Source: Winogradskyella echinorum
Lineage (GTDB): Bacteria > Bacteroidota > Bacteroidia > Flavobacteriales > Flavobacteriaceae
Length of the DNA stretch: 64,000 nucleotides
Assembly (NCBI RefSeq): GCF_014297365.1
Contig: NZ_JACOQD010000003.1
Location: forward strand, 248,001-312,000
Direction: 5' to 3'
Shown: positions 1 to 8,069 of the stretch, one piece after another
Position numbering within the stretch: position 1 is the stretch's first letter
Layout: each line of letters opens with the position of its first letter
Position numbers and translations under genes: made by a program
Notes under the pieces: generated by a model
What the model was told of the DNA's origin: nothing
What the model saw: only the letters and a program-made list of their open reading frames with translations
Databases searched by the model: none

Positions 1-295
1 AATATTACAGCTACAACCCAAACAATACTTTTGGAAAAATCAAGAAAAACAAAAAAAATCATTAGGTCTTATTGCTCAAGATGTTCAAACTATAATTGGT
101 GAAATTGTAACGTGTAAAGATGATGAATTAAAGACATTGGGTGTAAGTTATACAGAATTAATTCCTGTTCTAATTAATGCTATAAAAGAACAAAATAGAC
201 TTATTGAAAATCAAAAAAAGGATATTTATCTATTAAAATTAGAGTTCAGTTCTATTAAAAATCTTTTAACAGAATTGAAAATTACAGAACAGTAA
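1..295 (+). CDS. C-terminal part of an S74-type (endosialidase chaperone) protein, partial
   Basis: The frame is open from base 2 and stops at TAA 293-295, so only the last 97 residues are present. The visible part carries GLIAQDVQTIIGEIV followed by VSYTELIPVLINAIKE, the hallmark of the peptidase S74 / intramolecular chaperone domain that trimerises and then cleaves itself from phage tail fibres and bacterial surface adhesins. It ends in a coiled-coil-like KEQN..ENQKKD helix, usual for this domain. In Flavobacteriaceae such domains end large secreted repeat proteins; the N-terminal part lies outside the window, so substrate and localisation cannot be judged. Confidence 0.8.
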   Translation, partial: ILQLQPKQYFWKNQEKQKKSLGLIAQDVQTIIGEIVTCKDDELKTLGVSYTELIPVLINAIKEQNRLIENQKKDIYLLKLEFSSIKNLLTELKITEQ

Positions 296-313
296 AATAT
301 AATCGCTTTATCG

Positions 314-321
314 TAACTTTG
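314..321 (+). promoter_or_regulatory. Candidate Bacteroidota -7 element upstream of uvrB
   Basis: TAACTTTG matches the Bacteroidota -7 consensus TAnnTTTG and ends only 4 bp before the uvrB ATG. No TTTG-like -33 element is visible at the usual 19-21 nt distance. If it is used, transcription would begin at or within a few bases of the start codon. Confidence 0.45.
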
Positions 322-325
322 CCTT

Positions 326-2332
326 ATGCGATTTAAAATTAAGTCAGAGTTTGAGCCAACAGGAGATCAACCACAAGCCATAAAACAACTGGCTGGTGGT
401 GTAGAAAGTAACGAAAAGTACCAAACACTTTTAGGTGTTACAGGTTCTGGTAAAACCTTTACAGTTGCTAATGTTATTGAAGAAGTGCAACGACCAACTT
501 TAGTGTTGGCCCATAACAAAACTTTGGCTGCTCAACTCTACTCAGAATTTAAACAGTTCTTTCCAGAAAATGCTGTAGAGTATTTTGTATCGTATTACGA
601 TTACTATCAACCAGAAGCCTACATTCCTGTTTCTGGAGTTTATATAGAAAAAGATCTATCCATTAACGAGGAAATTGAGAAGATGCGATTAAGCACTACC
701 TCTTCCCTACTTTCTGGTCGTAGAGATGTAATCGTTGTGGCTTCTGTGTCTTGTTTATACGGTATTGGTAATCCGGTAGAGTTTCAAAAAAACGTGATTA
801 CATTAGAAAGAGATCAGGTTATTTCGCGCACAAAATTATTACACCAATTAGTACAAAGTCTTTATTCCAGAACGGAAGCTGATTTTAAAAATGGTAATTT
901 CAGAATTAAAGGAGATACAGTAGATGTGTTTCCTGGTTATGCGGACAATCCTTATCGCATTCACTTTTTTGGAGATGAGATAGAAGAAATTGAAGTGTTT
1001 GATGTCCAAACCAATGAAGTTATAGAACGTTACGACAGATTGAATATTTATCCTGCCAACATGTTTGTAACTTCGCCAGATGTGTTGAATGGCGCGATAA
1101 AAGACATTCAAGATGATTTAGTAAAACAATACGACTATTTTAAAGAAATAGGAAAACATCTTGAAGCTAAACGACTAAAAGAACGTACCGAATTCGATTT
1201 AGAAATGATACGGGAACTAGGTTATTGTTCTGGTATTGAAAACTATTCGAGATACTTAGACGGTAGAGCTCCAGGTACGCGACCATTCTGCTTATTGGAT
1301 TATTTTCCTGATGATTATTTAATGGTTGTTGATGAAAGCCATGTGACCATTTCGCAAGTACATGCCATGTATGGTGGTGACAGAAGTCGAAAAGTAAACT
1401 TAGTGGATTATGGTTTTCGTTTACCAGCTGCAATGGACAATAGACCTTTAAAATTTGAAGAATTTGAAGCCCTTCAAAACCAAGTCATCTATGTTTCTGC
1501 AACACCAGCGGATTATGAAATGCAAAAAACCGATGGTGTTTATGTGGAACAAATTATCAGGCCCACAGGATTATTAGATCCTATCATTGAGGTACGTCCT
1601 AGTTTAAATCAGATCGATAATTTAATTGAAGAAATTCAAGATCGAGTAGAAAAAGATGAACGTACTTTAGTGACTACGCTTACCAAACGAATGGCTGAAG
1701 AATTAGTAAAATACTTAACCAGAATTTCTATTCGTTGTCGTTACATTCACAGTGATGTTGATACTTTAGAGCGTGTAGAAATAATGCAAGATTTGCGAAA
1801 AGGCATTTTCGATGTGTTGGTTGGAGTGAATTTACTCCGTGAAGGTTTAGATTTACCTGAAGTATCATTGGTAGCCATTTTAGATGCAGATAAAGAAGGT
1901 TTTTTACGCTCTACGCGTTCTCTAACACAGACTGTTGGTAGAGCTGCAAGAAACCTTAACGGAAAAGCCATTATGTATGCTGATAAGATTACAAAAAGCA
2001 TGCAAAAAACAATTGATGAAACCGAATATCGTCGAGAGAAACAAATTGCTTATAACACTAAACACAATCTAGTACCTAAAGCCTTAAATAAAAGTTTGGA
2101 TAGCGCATTAGCAAAAAATTCTGTGAGTACATACAGAACAGAGTTAGATGCAAAAATTGCTGCCGAACCAGAAAGTGAATACTTAACAAAGAGTCAACTC
2201 GAAAAGAAAATAAGAGAAAATCGTAAGCTGATGGAACAAGCTGCTAAAGCCTTAGATTTTATGGAAGCAGCACGTTTTAGAGACTTAATTACGGCTTATC
2301 AAGAGAAATTGGAAAAGTTGAAGGTGAAGTGA
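326..2332 (+). CDS. uvrB: Excinuclease ABC subunit B
   Basis: Damage-recognition helicase of nucleotide excision repair; it is loaded by UvrA, opens the duplex and recruits UvrC. The 668-residue length is normal for the family. Visible motifs are Walker A GVTGSGKT (residues 37-44), the damage-probing beta-hairpin around YYDYYQPEAYIP (90-101), the helicase motifs VVDESH and QTVGRAARN, and a C-terminal UVR motif (MEAARFRDLI) that contacts UvrC. The ATG at 326 gives the standard N-terminus. The stop codon lies inside a heptamer tandem repeat. It is apparently monocistronic; uvrA and uvrC are not in the window. Confidence 0.97.
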   Translation: MRFKIKSEFEPTGDQPQAIKQLAGGVESNEKYQTLLGVTGSGKTFTVANVIEEVQRPTLVLAHNKTLAAQLYSEFKQFFPENAVEYFVSYYDYYQPEAYIPVSGVYIEKDLSINEEIEKMRLSTTSSLLSGRRDVIVVASVSCLYGIGNPVEFQKNVITLERDQVISRTKLLHQLVQSLYSRTEADFKNGNFRIKGDTVDVFPGYADNPYRIHFFGDEIEEIEVFDVQTNEVIERYDRLNIYPANMFVTSPDVLNGAIKDIQDDLVKQYDYFKEIGKHLEAKRLKERTEFDLEMIRELGYCSGIENYSRYLDGRAPGTRPFCLLDYFPDDYLMVVDESHVTISQVHAMYGGDRSRKVNLVDYGFRLPAAMDNRPLKFEEFEALQNQVIYVSATPADYEMQKTDGVYVEQIIRPTGLLDPIIEVRPSLNQIDNLIEEIQDRVEKDERTLVTTLTKRMAEELVKYLTRISIRCRYIHSDVDTLERVEIMQDLRKGIFDVLVGVNLLREGLDLPEVSLVAILDADKEGFLRSTRSLTQTVGRAARNLNGKAIMYADKITKSMQKTIDETEYRREKQIAYNTKHNLVPKALNKSLDSALAKNSVSTYRTELDAKIAAEPESEYLTKSQLEKKIRENRKLMEQAAKALDFMEAARFRDLITAYQEKLEKLKVK

Positions 2333-2374
2333 TTAGTGATTAGTGATTAGTGATTAGTGATTAGTGATTAGTGA
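2328..2374 (+). repeat. Heptamer tandem repeat (AGTGATT, 6.7 copies) over the uvrB stop
   Basis: Six perfect AGTGATT units (2328-2369) plus a partial AGTGA. The uvrB stop TGA (2330-2332) is in the first unit, so unit gain or loss would not change the protein. The array has stops in every forward frame. Confidence 0.95.
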
Positions 2375-2434
2375 AACTACCTAACTCTAAACACATCCAT
2401 AAATAAACACATCAGCACCTAACATAAGTCAAAT

Positions 2435-2836
2435 TTAGTTGTATTGAACTTTAAATATATCAATTAAAAAATCTGGTGGAACAACTTTATTAGGAAAACT
2501 ATCCATTAAATCTAAAACACGGTTTATGGACTCATGACTTAAACCCATTCTTAATCCAAAATTATGAATCTTTACCAATTGTTTGGGTGAAATTTTATGA
2601 TCTAAATTCATTAAAAGTACAAGTCTATGAAACTGAACAATACGCTCGCTATGCGATTTTAAATGCACATATGTTACTGGGTGTTCAAAAAGATATTCAA
2701 AATCTTCTTTAGATATATCTAATTGTTTAGCTATACTAAATAGGAAGTTATATTCAATGGATCTTATATTTTCATCTGTTTGGGCGAAAGCTATCATTTC
2801 TGATAACAAGCTCAGTTTTTCAGCACGATTTATCAT
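2435..2836 (-). CDS. TerB-like hypothetical protein
   Basis: A 133-residue soluble, mostly helical protein without signal peptide or membrane segment. The pattern of short helices (EKLSLLSEMIAFAQTDENI ... FSIAKQLDIS ... MGLSHESINRVLDLM) resembles the TerB/tellurite-resistance-like all-helical fold, but this is pattern recognition and no acidic metal-binding site is certain. It lies convergent to uvrB and its start at 2836 gives the only sensible N-terminus (MINRAEKL). I cannot assign a function; its position next to uvrB does not itself imply DNA repair. Confidence 0.6.
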   Translation of the reverse strand: MINRAEKLSLLSEMIAFAQTDENIRSIEYNFLFSIAKQLDISKEDFEYLFEHPVTYVHLKSHSERIVQFHRLVLLMNLDHKISPKQLVKIHNFGLRMGLSHESINRVLDLMDSFPNKVVPPDFLIDIFKVQYN

Positions 2837-2978
2837 GTCGTCGAGGGGATTATTTTATATTGTAAAGTTAGATAGATGTATTATTTTATTGTCGTTGATA
2901 TAATGTATCTTGTCGAAAAATTATTAGTATTTAGTCGGTTTTTTTAAACGTTTATCAAGTCGGCGCCATAATTACACT

Positions 2979-3788
2979 ATGAGATTTAAGTTTATTTACT
3001 TATTATTTTTGGTATGTATTTTAAATACATCTAACGCTCAAAGCCCTGCTTCTAAGCAGGTTACAAAATTTACCATTGCTGCGCCTCAATTAGACACTCT
3101 AAAAACTATTTGGGTGTATTTACCTAAAAATTATAAAAATTCTGAAAAACGCTATCCAGTAGTCTATATGCACGATGCACAAAACCTATTTGATACTAAA
3201 TCGTCATATGTAGGAGAATGGCAAGTCGATGAATATTTGGATACTTTAACCGAAAACGAAAGTATTATAATAGGCATAGAACATGGTAACGAAAAACGCA
3301 TAGAAGAACTCACGCCTTATAAGCATGAAAAATATGGAGGTGGTAAAGGTGATACCTACTTAACCTTTATTAAAAACACACTAAAGCCTCATATAGATAC
3401 CACTTATAAGACAAAGACTGGTGCCAATAACACTACGTTGTTTGGTTCTTCGTTAGGTGGATTAATTTCGTTTTACGGTACTATAAAATATCCTGATACT
3501 TTTGGAAAAGCCGGAGTGTTTTCACCTGCATTTTGGATAAACCCAGAAATTTTTAATTTAGTTGAATCTACAGAAATACCTGAATCATCTAAATTTTATT
3601 TTCTAGCTGGCACAGACGAAGGTGAAACTATGATTCCGAAATTAGAGGAAATGATAACATTACTAAAATCTAAAGGTGTAAAAGAAAACCAAATAGAAAG
3701 CAAGATTATTGAAGGAGGAAAACATAACGAAAAATTATGGGGTGAGAATTTTAATACTGCATACCAATACCTAACAACTAACAACTAA
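2979..3788 (+). CDS. Secreted esterase of the esterase-D/enterochelin-esterase-like alpha/beta hydrolase family
   Basis: A 269-residue protein with an N-terminal signal peptide ending near NTSNAQS, so exported to the periplasm or beyond. The mature part has the alpha/beta-hydrolase core: VVYMHDAQNLFD early, the nucleophile elbow LFGSSLGGLISFY (G-x-S-x-G) around residue 157, FYFLAGTDEG and a final GGKHNEKLW that supplies the catalytic His. This matches the putative esterase family (PF00756). The last codons and the stop (3786-3788) are made from a CTAACAA tandem repeat, so the natural C-terminus may vary between strains. The next gene starts 17 bp downstream in the same direction. Confidence 0.85.
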   Translation: MRFKFIYLLFLVCILNTSNAQSPASKQVTKFTIAAPQLDTLKTIWVYLPKNYKNSEKRYPVVYMHDAQNLFDTKSSYVGEWQVDEYLDTLTENESIIIGIEHGNEKRIEELTPYKHEKYGGGKGDTYLTFIKNTLKPHIDTTYKTKTGANNTTLFGSSLGGLISFYGTIKYPDTFGKAGVFSPAFWINPEIFNLVESTEIPESSKFYFLAGTDEGETMIPKLEEMITLLKSKGVKENQIESKIIEGGKHNEKLWGENFNTAYQYLTTNN

Positions 3789-3802
3789 CAACTAACAACT
3801 AA
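3771..3802 (+). repeat. Heptamer tandem repeat (CTAACAA, ~4.6 copies) over the esterase stop
   Basis: Four perfect CTAACAA units (3771-3798) plus CTAA. The repeat encodes the last residues LTTNN and the TAA stop of the esterase, then ends 3 bp before the next ATG at 3806. Unit gain or loss would alter the spacing to the next gene. Confidence 0.95.
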
Positions 3803-3805
3803 AGT

Positions 3806-4072
3806 ATGACAAACAACGACATATTCAAAAAATTAAGAGTAGCACACAAACTAAGAGATGACGATATTGTAAAAATCTTAGAATTAGTAGATTTTAGAAT
3901 TTCTAAAAGTGAGCTCAATGCCTTCTTTAGAAAAGAAGATCATCCAAAATATATGGAATGTGGAGATCAAATTCTTAGAAATTTTCTCAATGGCTTAATA
4001 ATTCATTTAAGAGGACCAATGCCTAAAAAAGATAATTCTAACAAGCCAAAACAAAAAAAGAGCAACGACTAA
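3806..4072 (+). CDS. DUF1456 (YehS-like) protein, single repeat
   Basis: An 88-residue protein whose first ~70 residues (NNDIFKKLRVAHKLRDDDIV ... FFRKEDHPKY ... CGDQILRNFLNGLI) match one DUF1456 module. E. coli YehS carries two such modules in about 156 residues, so this is a one-module version with a lysine-rich tail (KKDNSNKPKQKKSND). No enzymatic role is known for the family. The stop lies in the loop of a strong terminator hairpin at 4056-4084. Confidence 0.85.
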   Translation: MTNNDIFKKLRVAHKLRDDDIVKILELVDFRISKSELNAFFRKEDHPKYMECGDQILRNFLNGLIIHLRGPMPKKDNSNKPKQKKSND

Positions 4073-4084
4073 TGTTGCTCTTTT
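4056..4084 (+). terminator. Intrinsic terminator overlapping the DUF1456 stop
   Basis: Perfect 11-bp stem AAAAGAGCAAC / GTTGCTCTTTT with a 7-nt loop (4067-4073) that holds the stop codon, followed by a short T run. It closes the esterase-DUF1456 unit. Confidence 0.85.
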
Positions 4085-4109
4085 ATATTGTAATAAAAGA
4101 TACAAGTAT

Positions 4110-4445
4110 TTAAATAGACTCTACTAGCTTAACTGGTACCTTAAATGATTTACTTGTAGTTTGTTTAGATAACTTCTTGTAGTTTAAGCGATTCTTAATA
4201 AACTTTTCTACAGCCTTGTTATCTGTCTCTACAGATACAACTACCATTTCGTCTTTTTCATTAACGAAAATATTTACAATCGCTTCAACATCTTTGTTTA
4301 ATTGAAAATCTGGGTTTTCCAATAATTTTCCAACAGTTTTACTAATTGAAGTTGGCTCAGCATCTTTAATCGGGTTTGTGCTTGCTGAAATCACACTACT
4401 AAACGCAATTGCTACGACTAGTACTAACATTTTTAATTTGTTCAT
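4110..4445 (-). CDS. Small secreted hypothetical protein
   Basis: The start at 4445 (MNKLKMLVLVVAIAFSSV) is chosen because it places a typical signal peptide, cleaved near ISAST, at the N-terminus; an upstream in-frame ATG at 4514 would bury it. The mature part, about 90 residues, has the pattern NKDVEAIVNIFVNEKDEMVV.. ending with KSFKVPVKLVES. This resembles the short periplasmic proteins seen widely in Flavobacteriaceae that carry a TonB-C/energy-transducer-like beta strand pattern, but I cannot name a family. Monocistronic. Confidence 0.7.
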   Translation of the reverse strand: MNKLKMLVLVVAIAFSSVISASTNPIKDAEPTSISKTVGKLLENPDFQLNKDVEAIVNIFVNEKDEMVVVSVETDNKAVEKFIKNRLNYKKLSKQTTSKSFKVPVKLVESI

Positions 4446-4556
4446 AATTATTCGTTTTATAAGATTGATACTTAATAGACTAGTAATAATTATGAAAGTT
4501 ACATTTGTTAACACTGTTTAACGTTGATTAGCAATAAATTAACATTAGAACAAATA

Positions 4557-4586
4557 AAAAATGCGCCTTAAAAAAGGCGCATTTTT
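4557..4586 (-). terminator. Terminator downstream of sucC
   Basis: Perfect 13-bp stem AAAAATGCGCCTT / AAGGCGCATTTTT with a 4-nt loop, flanked by A and T runs so it can work in both directions; it sits 27 bp past the sucC stop on the minus strand. Confidence 0.85.
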
Positions 4587-4612
4587 ATATAAAATTTAAT
4601 ACTTACTATACC

Positions 4613-5803
4613 TTAAGAAAGCACAGCTTGTACTTTATCTGCTGCTTCTTGAAATTCAGTAGCACTCATTACATCCAATCCAGAATTATCAATTAATTCT
4701 TTAGCAATGTCTGCATTTGTTCCTTGTAAACGTACAATGATTGGCACTGTAATGTTACCCATATTTTTATAAGCATCTATAACACCCTGTGCAACTCTGT
4801 CGCAACGAACAATACCACCAAAGATGTTGATTAAGATAGCTTTTACTGCAGGATCTTTTAATATAATTTTAAAAGCAGCTTCTACTCTAGCCGCATCAGC
4901 AGTACCACCAACATCTAAGAAGTTAGCTGGCTCACCACCTGCTTGCTTAATTAAATCCATAGTTGCCATTGCTAAACCAGCACCATTTACCATACAACCT
5001 ACGTTTCCGTCTAAATCCACGTAGTTTAAACCTAAAGCACCTGCTTCAACTTCAATAGGATTTTCTTCACGTAAATCGCGTAATTCTGCTAAATCTCTAT
5101 GTCTGTATAAGGCGTTATCATCTAAAGTTACTTTAGAATCTACGGCTAAAATTTTATCGTCACTTGTTTTTAAAACCGGGTTGATTTCAAATAAAGAGGC
5201 ATCAGACTTTACATAAGCTGTATATAAAGCAGATACAAATTTGGTCATTTCTTTAAACGCAGCACCAGATAAACCTAAGTTAAATGCTACACGACGTGCC
5301 TGAAATCCTAATAACCCTAATGCAGGATCCACTTCTTCAGTAAATATTAAATGTGGAGTTTCTTCAGCAACCGTTTCAATATCCATTCCACCTTCAGTAG
5401 AATACATAATCATGTTTTTTCCAGTTCCTCTATTTAAAAGTACAGACATGTAATATTCCTCTGGTTCATTATCACCAGGATAATACACATCTTCGGCAAC
5501 TAATACTTGGTGTACACGCTTTCCTTCAGCAGAAGTTTGAGGTGTTACTAAATCCATACCGATGATGTTTCCTGCTATTTCTTCAACTTCTTGAAGATTC
5601 TTAGCTAGTTTAACTCCACCACCTTTTCCACGTCCACCTGCATGAACTTGGGCTTTTATAACATGCCAACCTGTACCAGTTTCAGCTGTTAATTGTTTAG
5701 CTGCATCTACAGCTGCTTTAGCACTTTGGGCTACGATACCACGTTGTATACGTACTCCAAAACTGCTTAATAATTCTTTTCCTTGATATTCGTGTAAATT
5801 CAT
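4613..5803 (-). CDS. sucC: Succinyl-CoA synthetase (ADP-forming) beta subunit
   Basis: Forms succinate, CoA and ATP from succinyl-CoA in the TCA cycle with the alpha subunit SucD. The 396-residue length and the ATP-grasp features are typical: MNLHEYQGKELL start, nucleotide-binding GGRGKGGGVKLA near residue 55, the NRGTGKN segment, INPVLK, and the CoA-ligase domain with VNGAGLAMATMDL and NIFGGIVRCD. It has its own promoter (5830-5860) and terminator, so it is transcribed alone; sucD is not adjacent. Confidence 0.97.
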   Translation of the reverse strand: MNLHEYQGKELLSSFGVRIQRGIVAQSAKAAVDAAKQLTAETGTGWHVIKAQVHAGGRGKGGGVKLAKNLQEVEEIAGNIIGMDLVTPQTSAEGKRVHQVLVAEDVYYPGDNEPEEYYMSVLLNRGTGKNMIMYSTEGGMDIETVAEETPHLIFTEEVDPALGLLGFQARRVAFNLGLSGAAFKEMTKFVSALYTAYVKSDASLFEINPVLKTSDDKILAVDSKVTLDDNALYRHRDLAELRDLREENPIEVEAGALGLNYVDLDGNVGCMVNGAGLAMATMDLIKQAGGEPANFLDVGGTADAARVEAAFKIILKDPAVKAILINIFGGIVRCDRVAQGVIDAYKNMGNITVPIIVRLQGTNADIAKELIDNSGLDVMSATEFQEAADKVQAVLS

Positions 5804-5829
5804 TTGTGATCAGAAATTTATTGGTGGCA

Positions 5830-5860
5830 CAAAAATAAGCATACTAAAACGTTTCTCAAA
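5830..5860 (-). promoter_or_regulatory. Bacteroidota promoter of sucC
   Basis: On the minus strand TTTG (5860-5857), 19 nt spacer, TATTTTTG (5837-5830): both elements of the Bacteroidota sigma-A promoter at proper spacing. Predicted start near 5825 gives a leader of about 20 nt before the sucC ATG at 5803. Confidence 0.8.
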
Positions 5861-5944
5861 TAAAAATCATCTTCTTATTTATTGCCTGGTTAAGTGTAAA
5901 TAATTCATCGATATAATATATAACGATCAATTGCCTCAATAATT

Positions 5945-6601
5945 TTAGCCTTTTAAGCGTTTAATTACCGAAAAAGCTCTATCAACTAAGTCATCCTCTA
6001 CCACTATAGTAAACTCATTGGTAGTAGAAACCACTTCATATAACGTGATTTTTTCCCAAGCCAAACGCTTAAAAATTTGATAATACAAACCTGCAATCTT
6101 AGAATTACCTTTTGGTAAATAAATACTAATCGCTGAGAGTTTATCTTGTTTTCCTAGTAGTGTTTCTTTTTTAAAGGCTTGTAAAATACTGTCTCTCTCT
6201 GAAGTAGATATAATTATGTTACTCTCAAAAATACCACGAGTAAAAGCATAAAAGATTTGATGATTTGTACTTATCTTTTCTAAGACTTGAGAATGACTAT
6301 CTATCAGTGTTTCAGAATTCTGAAACGTAAAATCACTTAAATTTGAACGTACTGTAATATCACCAAGATTCTTAAACACCTTTTTGAGATGTAAGGAATT
6401 TTCGAGATTTAAAGGTTGCTGATAGCGTCTTAAAGCCATCATTATGGCACCATCTTTTACAGGCTTGCGAAGCATCTCTGAAATAGGTTGATTTAAATCT
6501 TTTGCTAAAGCAGAAAAGTTGATAATTTCTCTAGACAAGCCTTCTTCTAAAAAAGGACTAGACACTATTATTTCTTCTACACAAGAGGCTATTGTTTTCA
6601 A
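5945..6601 (-). CDS. ACT-domain protein (aspartate-kinase-ACT-like)
   Basis: A 218-residue soluble protein. Its C-terminal third (KLSAISIYLPKGNSKIAGLY ... LYEVVSTTNEFTIVVEDDLV DRAFSVIKRL, residues ~150-217) is a clear ACT module of the type found in aspartate kinases, a fold that binds amino acids. The N-terminal ~140 residues are helical and carry no kinase motifs, so this is not an active aspartate kinase despite the similarity. It is divergent from lysA, the last enzyme of lysine biosynthesis; a regulatory link to amino-acid level is an inference from that position. Confidence 0.75.
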   Translation of the reverse strand: MKTIASCVEEIIVSSPFLEEGLSREIINFSALAKDLNQPISEMLRKPVKDGAIMMALRRYQQPLNLENSLHLKKVFKNLGDITVRSNLSDFTFQNSETLIDSHSQVLEKISTNHQIFYAFTRGIFESNIIISTSERDSILQAFKKETLLGKQDKLSAISIYLPKGNSKIAGLYYQIFKRLAWEKITLYEVVSTTNEFTIVVEDDLVDRAFSVIKRLKG

Positions 6602-6676
6602 TTTGTTAACTATTTAACAGTTTGTGTAAAAATAGCAATATTTTTTAATTTTTATGTTTTTAATAATGTTTACATT

Positions 6677-6684
6677 TACATTTG
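6677..6684 (+). promoter_or_regulatory. -7 element of the lysA promoter
   Basis: TACATTTG matches TAnnTTTG. A weak TATG -33-like element ends at 6656, 20 nt upstream. Predicted leader about 35 nt to the ATG at 6723. Confidence 0.6.
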
Positions 6685-6722
6685 AGCACTTCAAAAAAAA
6701 TGAATAATTAAGATATTAAAGA

Positions 6723-7928
6723 ATGACTAATAATACCCTATTAAAAATTGCTAAGGATTTTGGAAGTCCTGTATATGTGTACGACGCAGACAAAATTGTA
6801 TCTCAGTATAAACGTTTAACAAATGCATTTAGTAAGGTAAAACATCTTAAACTTAATTATGCCGTTAAGGCTTTATCTAATATCTCTGTTCTTAAATTAT
6901 TTAATACGTTAGGTTCTGGTATTGATACGGTTTCTATACAAGAAGTACAATTAGGATTAAAAGCTGGTTTTAAACCAGAAAATATCATCTTTACACCCAA
7001 CGGAGTGTCTCTCGAAGAAATAGAAGAGGTGTCTAAACTCGGTGTGCAGATTAATATCGACAACCTTTCTATCTTAGAACAATTTGGGGCTAAACATCCT
7101 AATATTCCGGTTTGTATTCGTATTAATCCGCATGTTATGGCTGGTGGAAATACTAATATTTCTGTTGGACATATAGATAGTAAATTTGGAATTTCAATTC
7201 ATCAAATACCTTTAATACTTCGTACAGTTGAAAATACTAAAATGAATATTAACGGTATTCATATGCATACTGGTAGTGATATTTTAGATATTGATGTATT
7301 TCTTTATGCTAGTGAAATTCTATTTGAAACCGCAAAGAGTTTTAAAAATCTAGACTTTATAGATTTTGGTTCTGGTTTTAAAGTGCCTTATAAAAAAGGT
7401 GATATAGAAACCAATATAGAAGAGTTAGGAGAAAAACTATCTACACGTTTCAACCAATTCTGTAAAGAATATGGCAAAGATTTAACTTTAGCTTTTGAAC
7501 CTGGTAAATTCTTGGTAAGCGAAGCTGGTGTGTTTTTAGCTAAAGTAAATGTGGTAAAGCAAACCACTTCTACCGTATTTGCACAGATAGATTCTGGTTT
7601 TAACCATTTAATCAGACCTATGTTATATGGTTCTCAACATGATATTATAAATATATCTAACCCAAAAGGAAAAGAACGTTTTTACTCAGTGGTTGGTTAT
7701 ATTTGTGAGACAGACACTTTTGCTAACAATAGAAGAATTTCAGAAATAAACGAAGGCGACATTCTGTGTTTTAAAAATGCTGGTGCTTATTGCTATTCTA
7801 TGGCTAGTAACTATAACTCTCGCTACAGACCTGCTGAAGTTTTAATACATAAAGGTAAGCCACAACTTATTAGAAAACGCGAAACATTTGATGATATATT
7901 AAACAATCAAATAGAAATTGCTTTATAG
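6723..7928 (+). CDS. lysA: Diaminopimelate decarboxylase
   Basis: PLP enzyme that decarboxylates meso-diaminopimelate to L-lysine in the cytoplasm. Key features: PLP-binding lysine K49 in NYAVKALSN, HIDSKFGI, GIHMHTGSD, the phosphate-binding FGSGFKVPY, EPGKFLV, and the substrate-binding CETDTF and SNYNSRYRPAEVL. At 401 residues it is a normal length for the short Bacteroidota type. No downstream gene is close, so it is likely monocistronic. The start ATG at 6723 begins the expected strand order. Confidence 0.96.
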   Translation: MTNNTLLKIAKDFGSPVYVYDADKIVSQYKRLTNAFSKVKHLKLNYAVKALSNISVLKLFNTLGSGIDTVSIQEVQLGLKAGFKPENIIFTPNGVSLEEIEEVSKLGVQINIDNLSILEQFGAKHPNIPVCIRINPHVMAGGNTNISVGHIDSKFGISIHQIPLILRTVENTKMNINGIHMHTGSDILDIDVFLYASEILFETAKSFKNLDFIDFGSGFKVPYKKGDIETNIEELGEKLSTRFNQFCKEYGKDLTLAFEPGKFLVSEAGVFLAKVNVVKQTTSTVFAQIDSGFNHLIRPMLYGSQHDIINISNPKGKERFYSVVGYICETDTFANNRRISEINEGDILCFKNAGAYCYSMASNYNSRYRPAEVLIHKGKPQLIRKRETFDDILNNQIEIAL

Positions 7929-8069
7929 AAAAGCCTTTTAAAACTTCGATTTTTTACATTATTTAACTATTTTAGAACTTTCTTGCTAATACCTCAACCT
8001 GCAAATCCCTAACCTAGCAGTTTACTTTTTGTGTTAATCATTGTTGATTTTGACCCGAATAAGTGAAAC

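Noticed and set aside
2328..2374. Phase-variation tract controlling uvrB
   Set aside because: The stop codon lies in the first unit, so copy-number change cannot alter the reading frame of the gene.
7920..7950. AAAAG/CTTTT pairing just after lysA as a terminator
   Set aside because: Stem of five A/T-rich pairs with only a one- or two-base loop and weak T run; too unstable.
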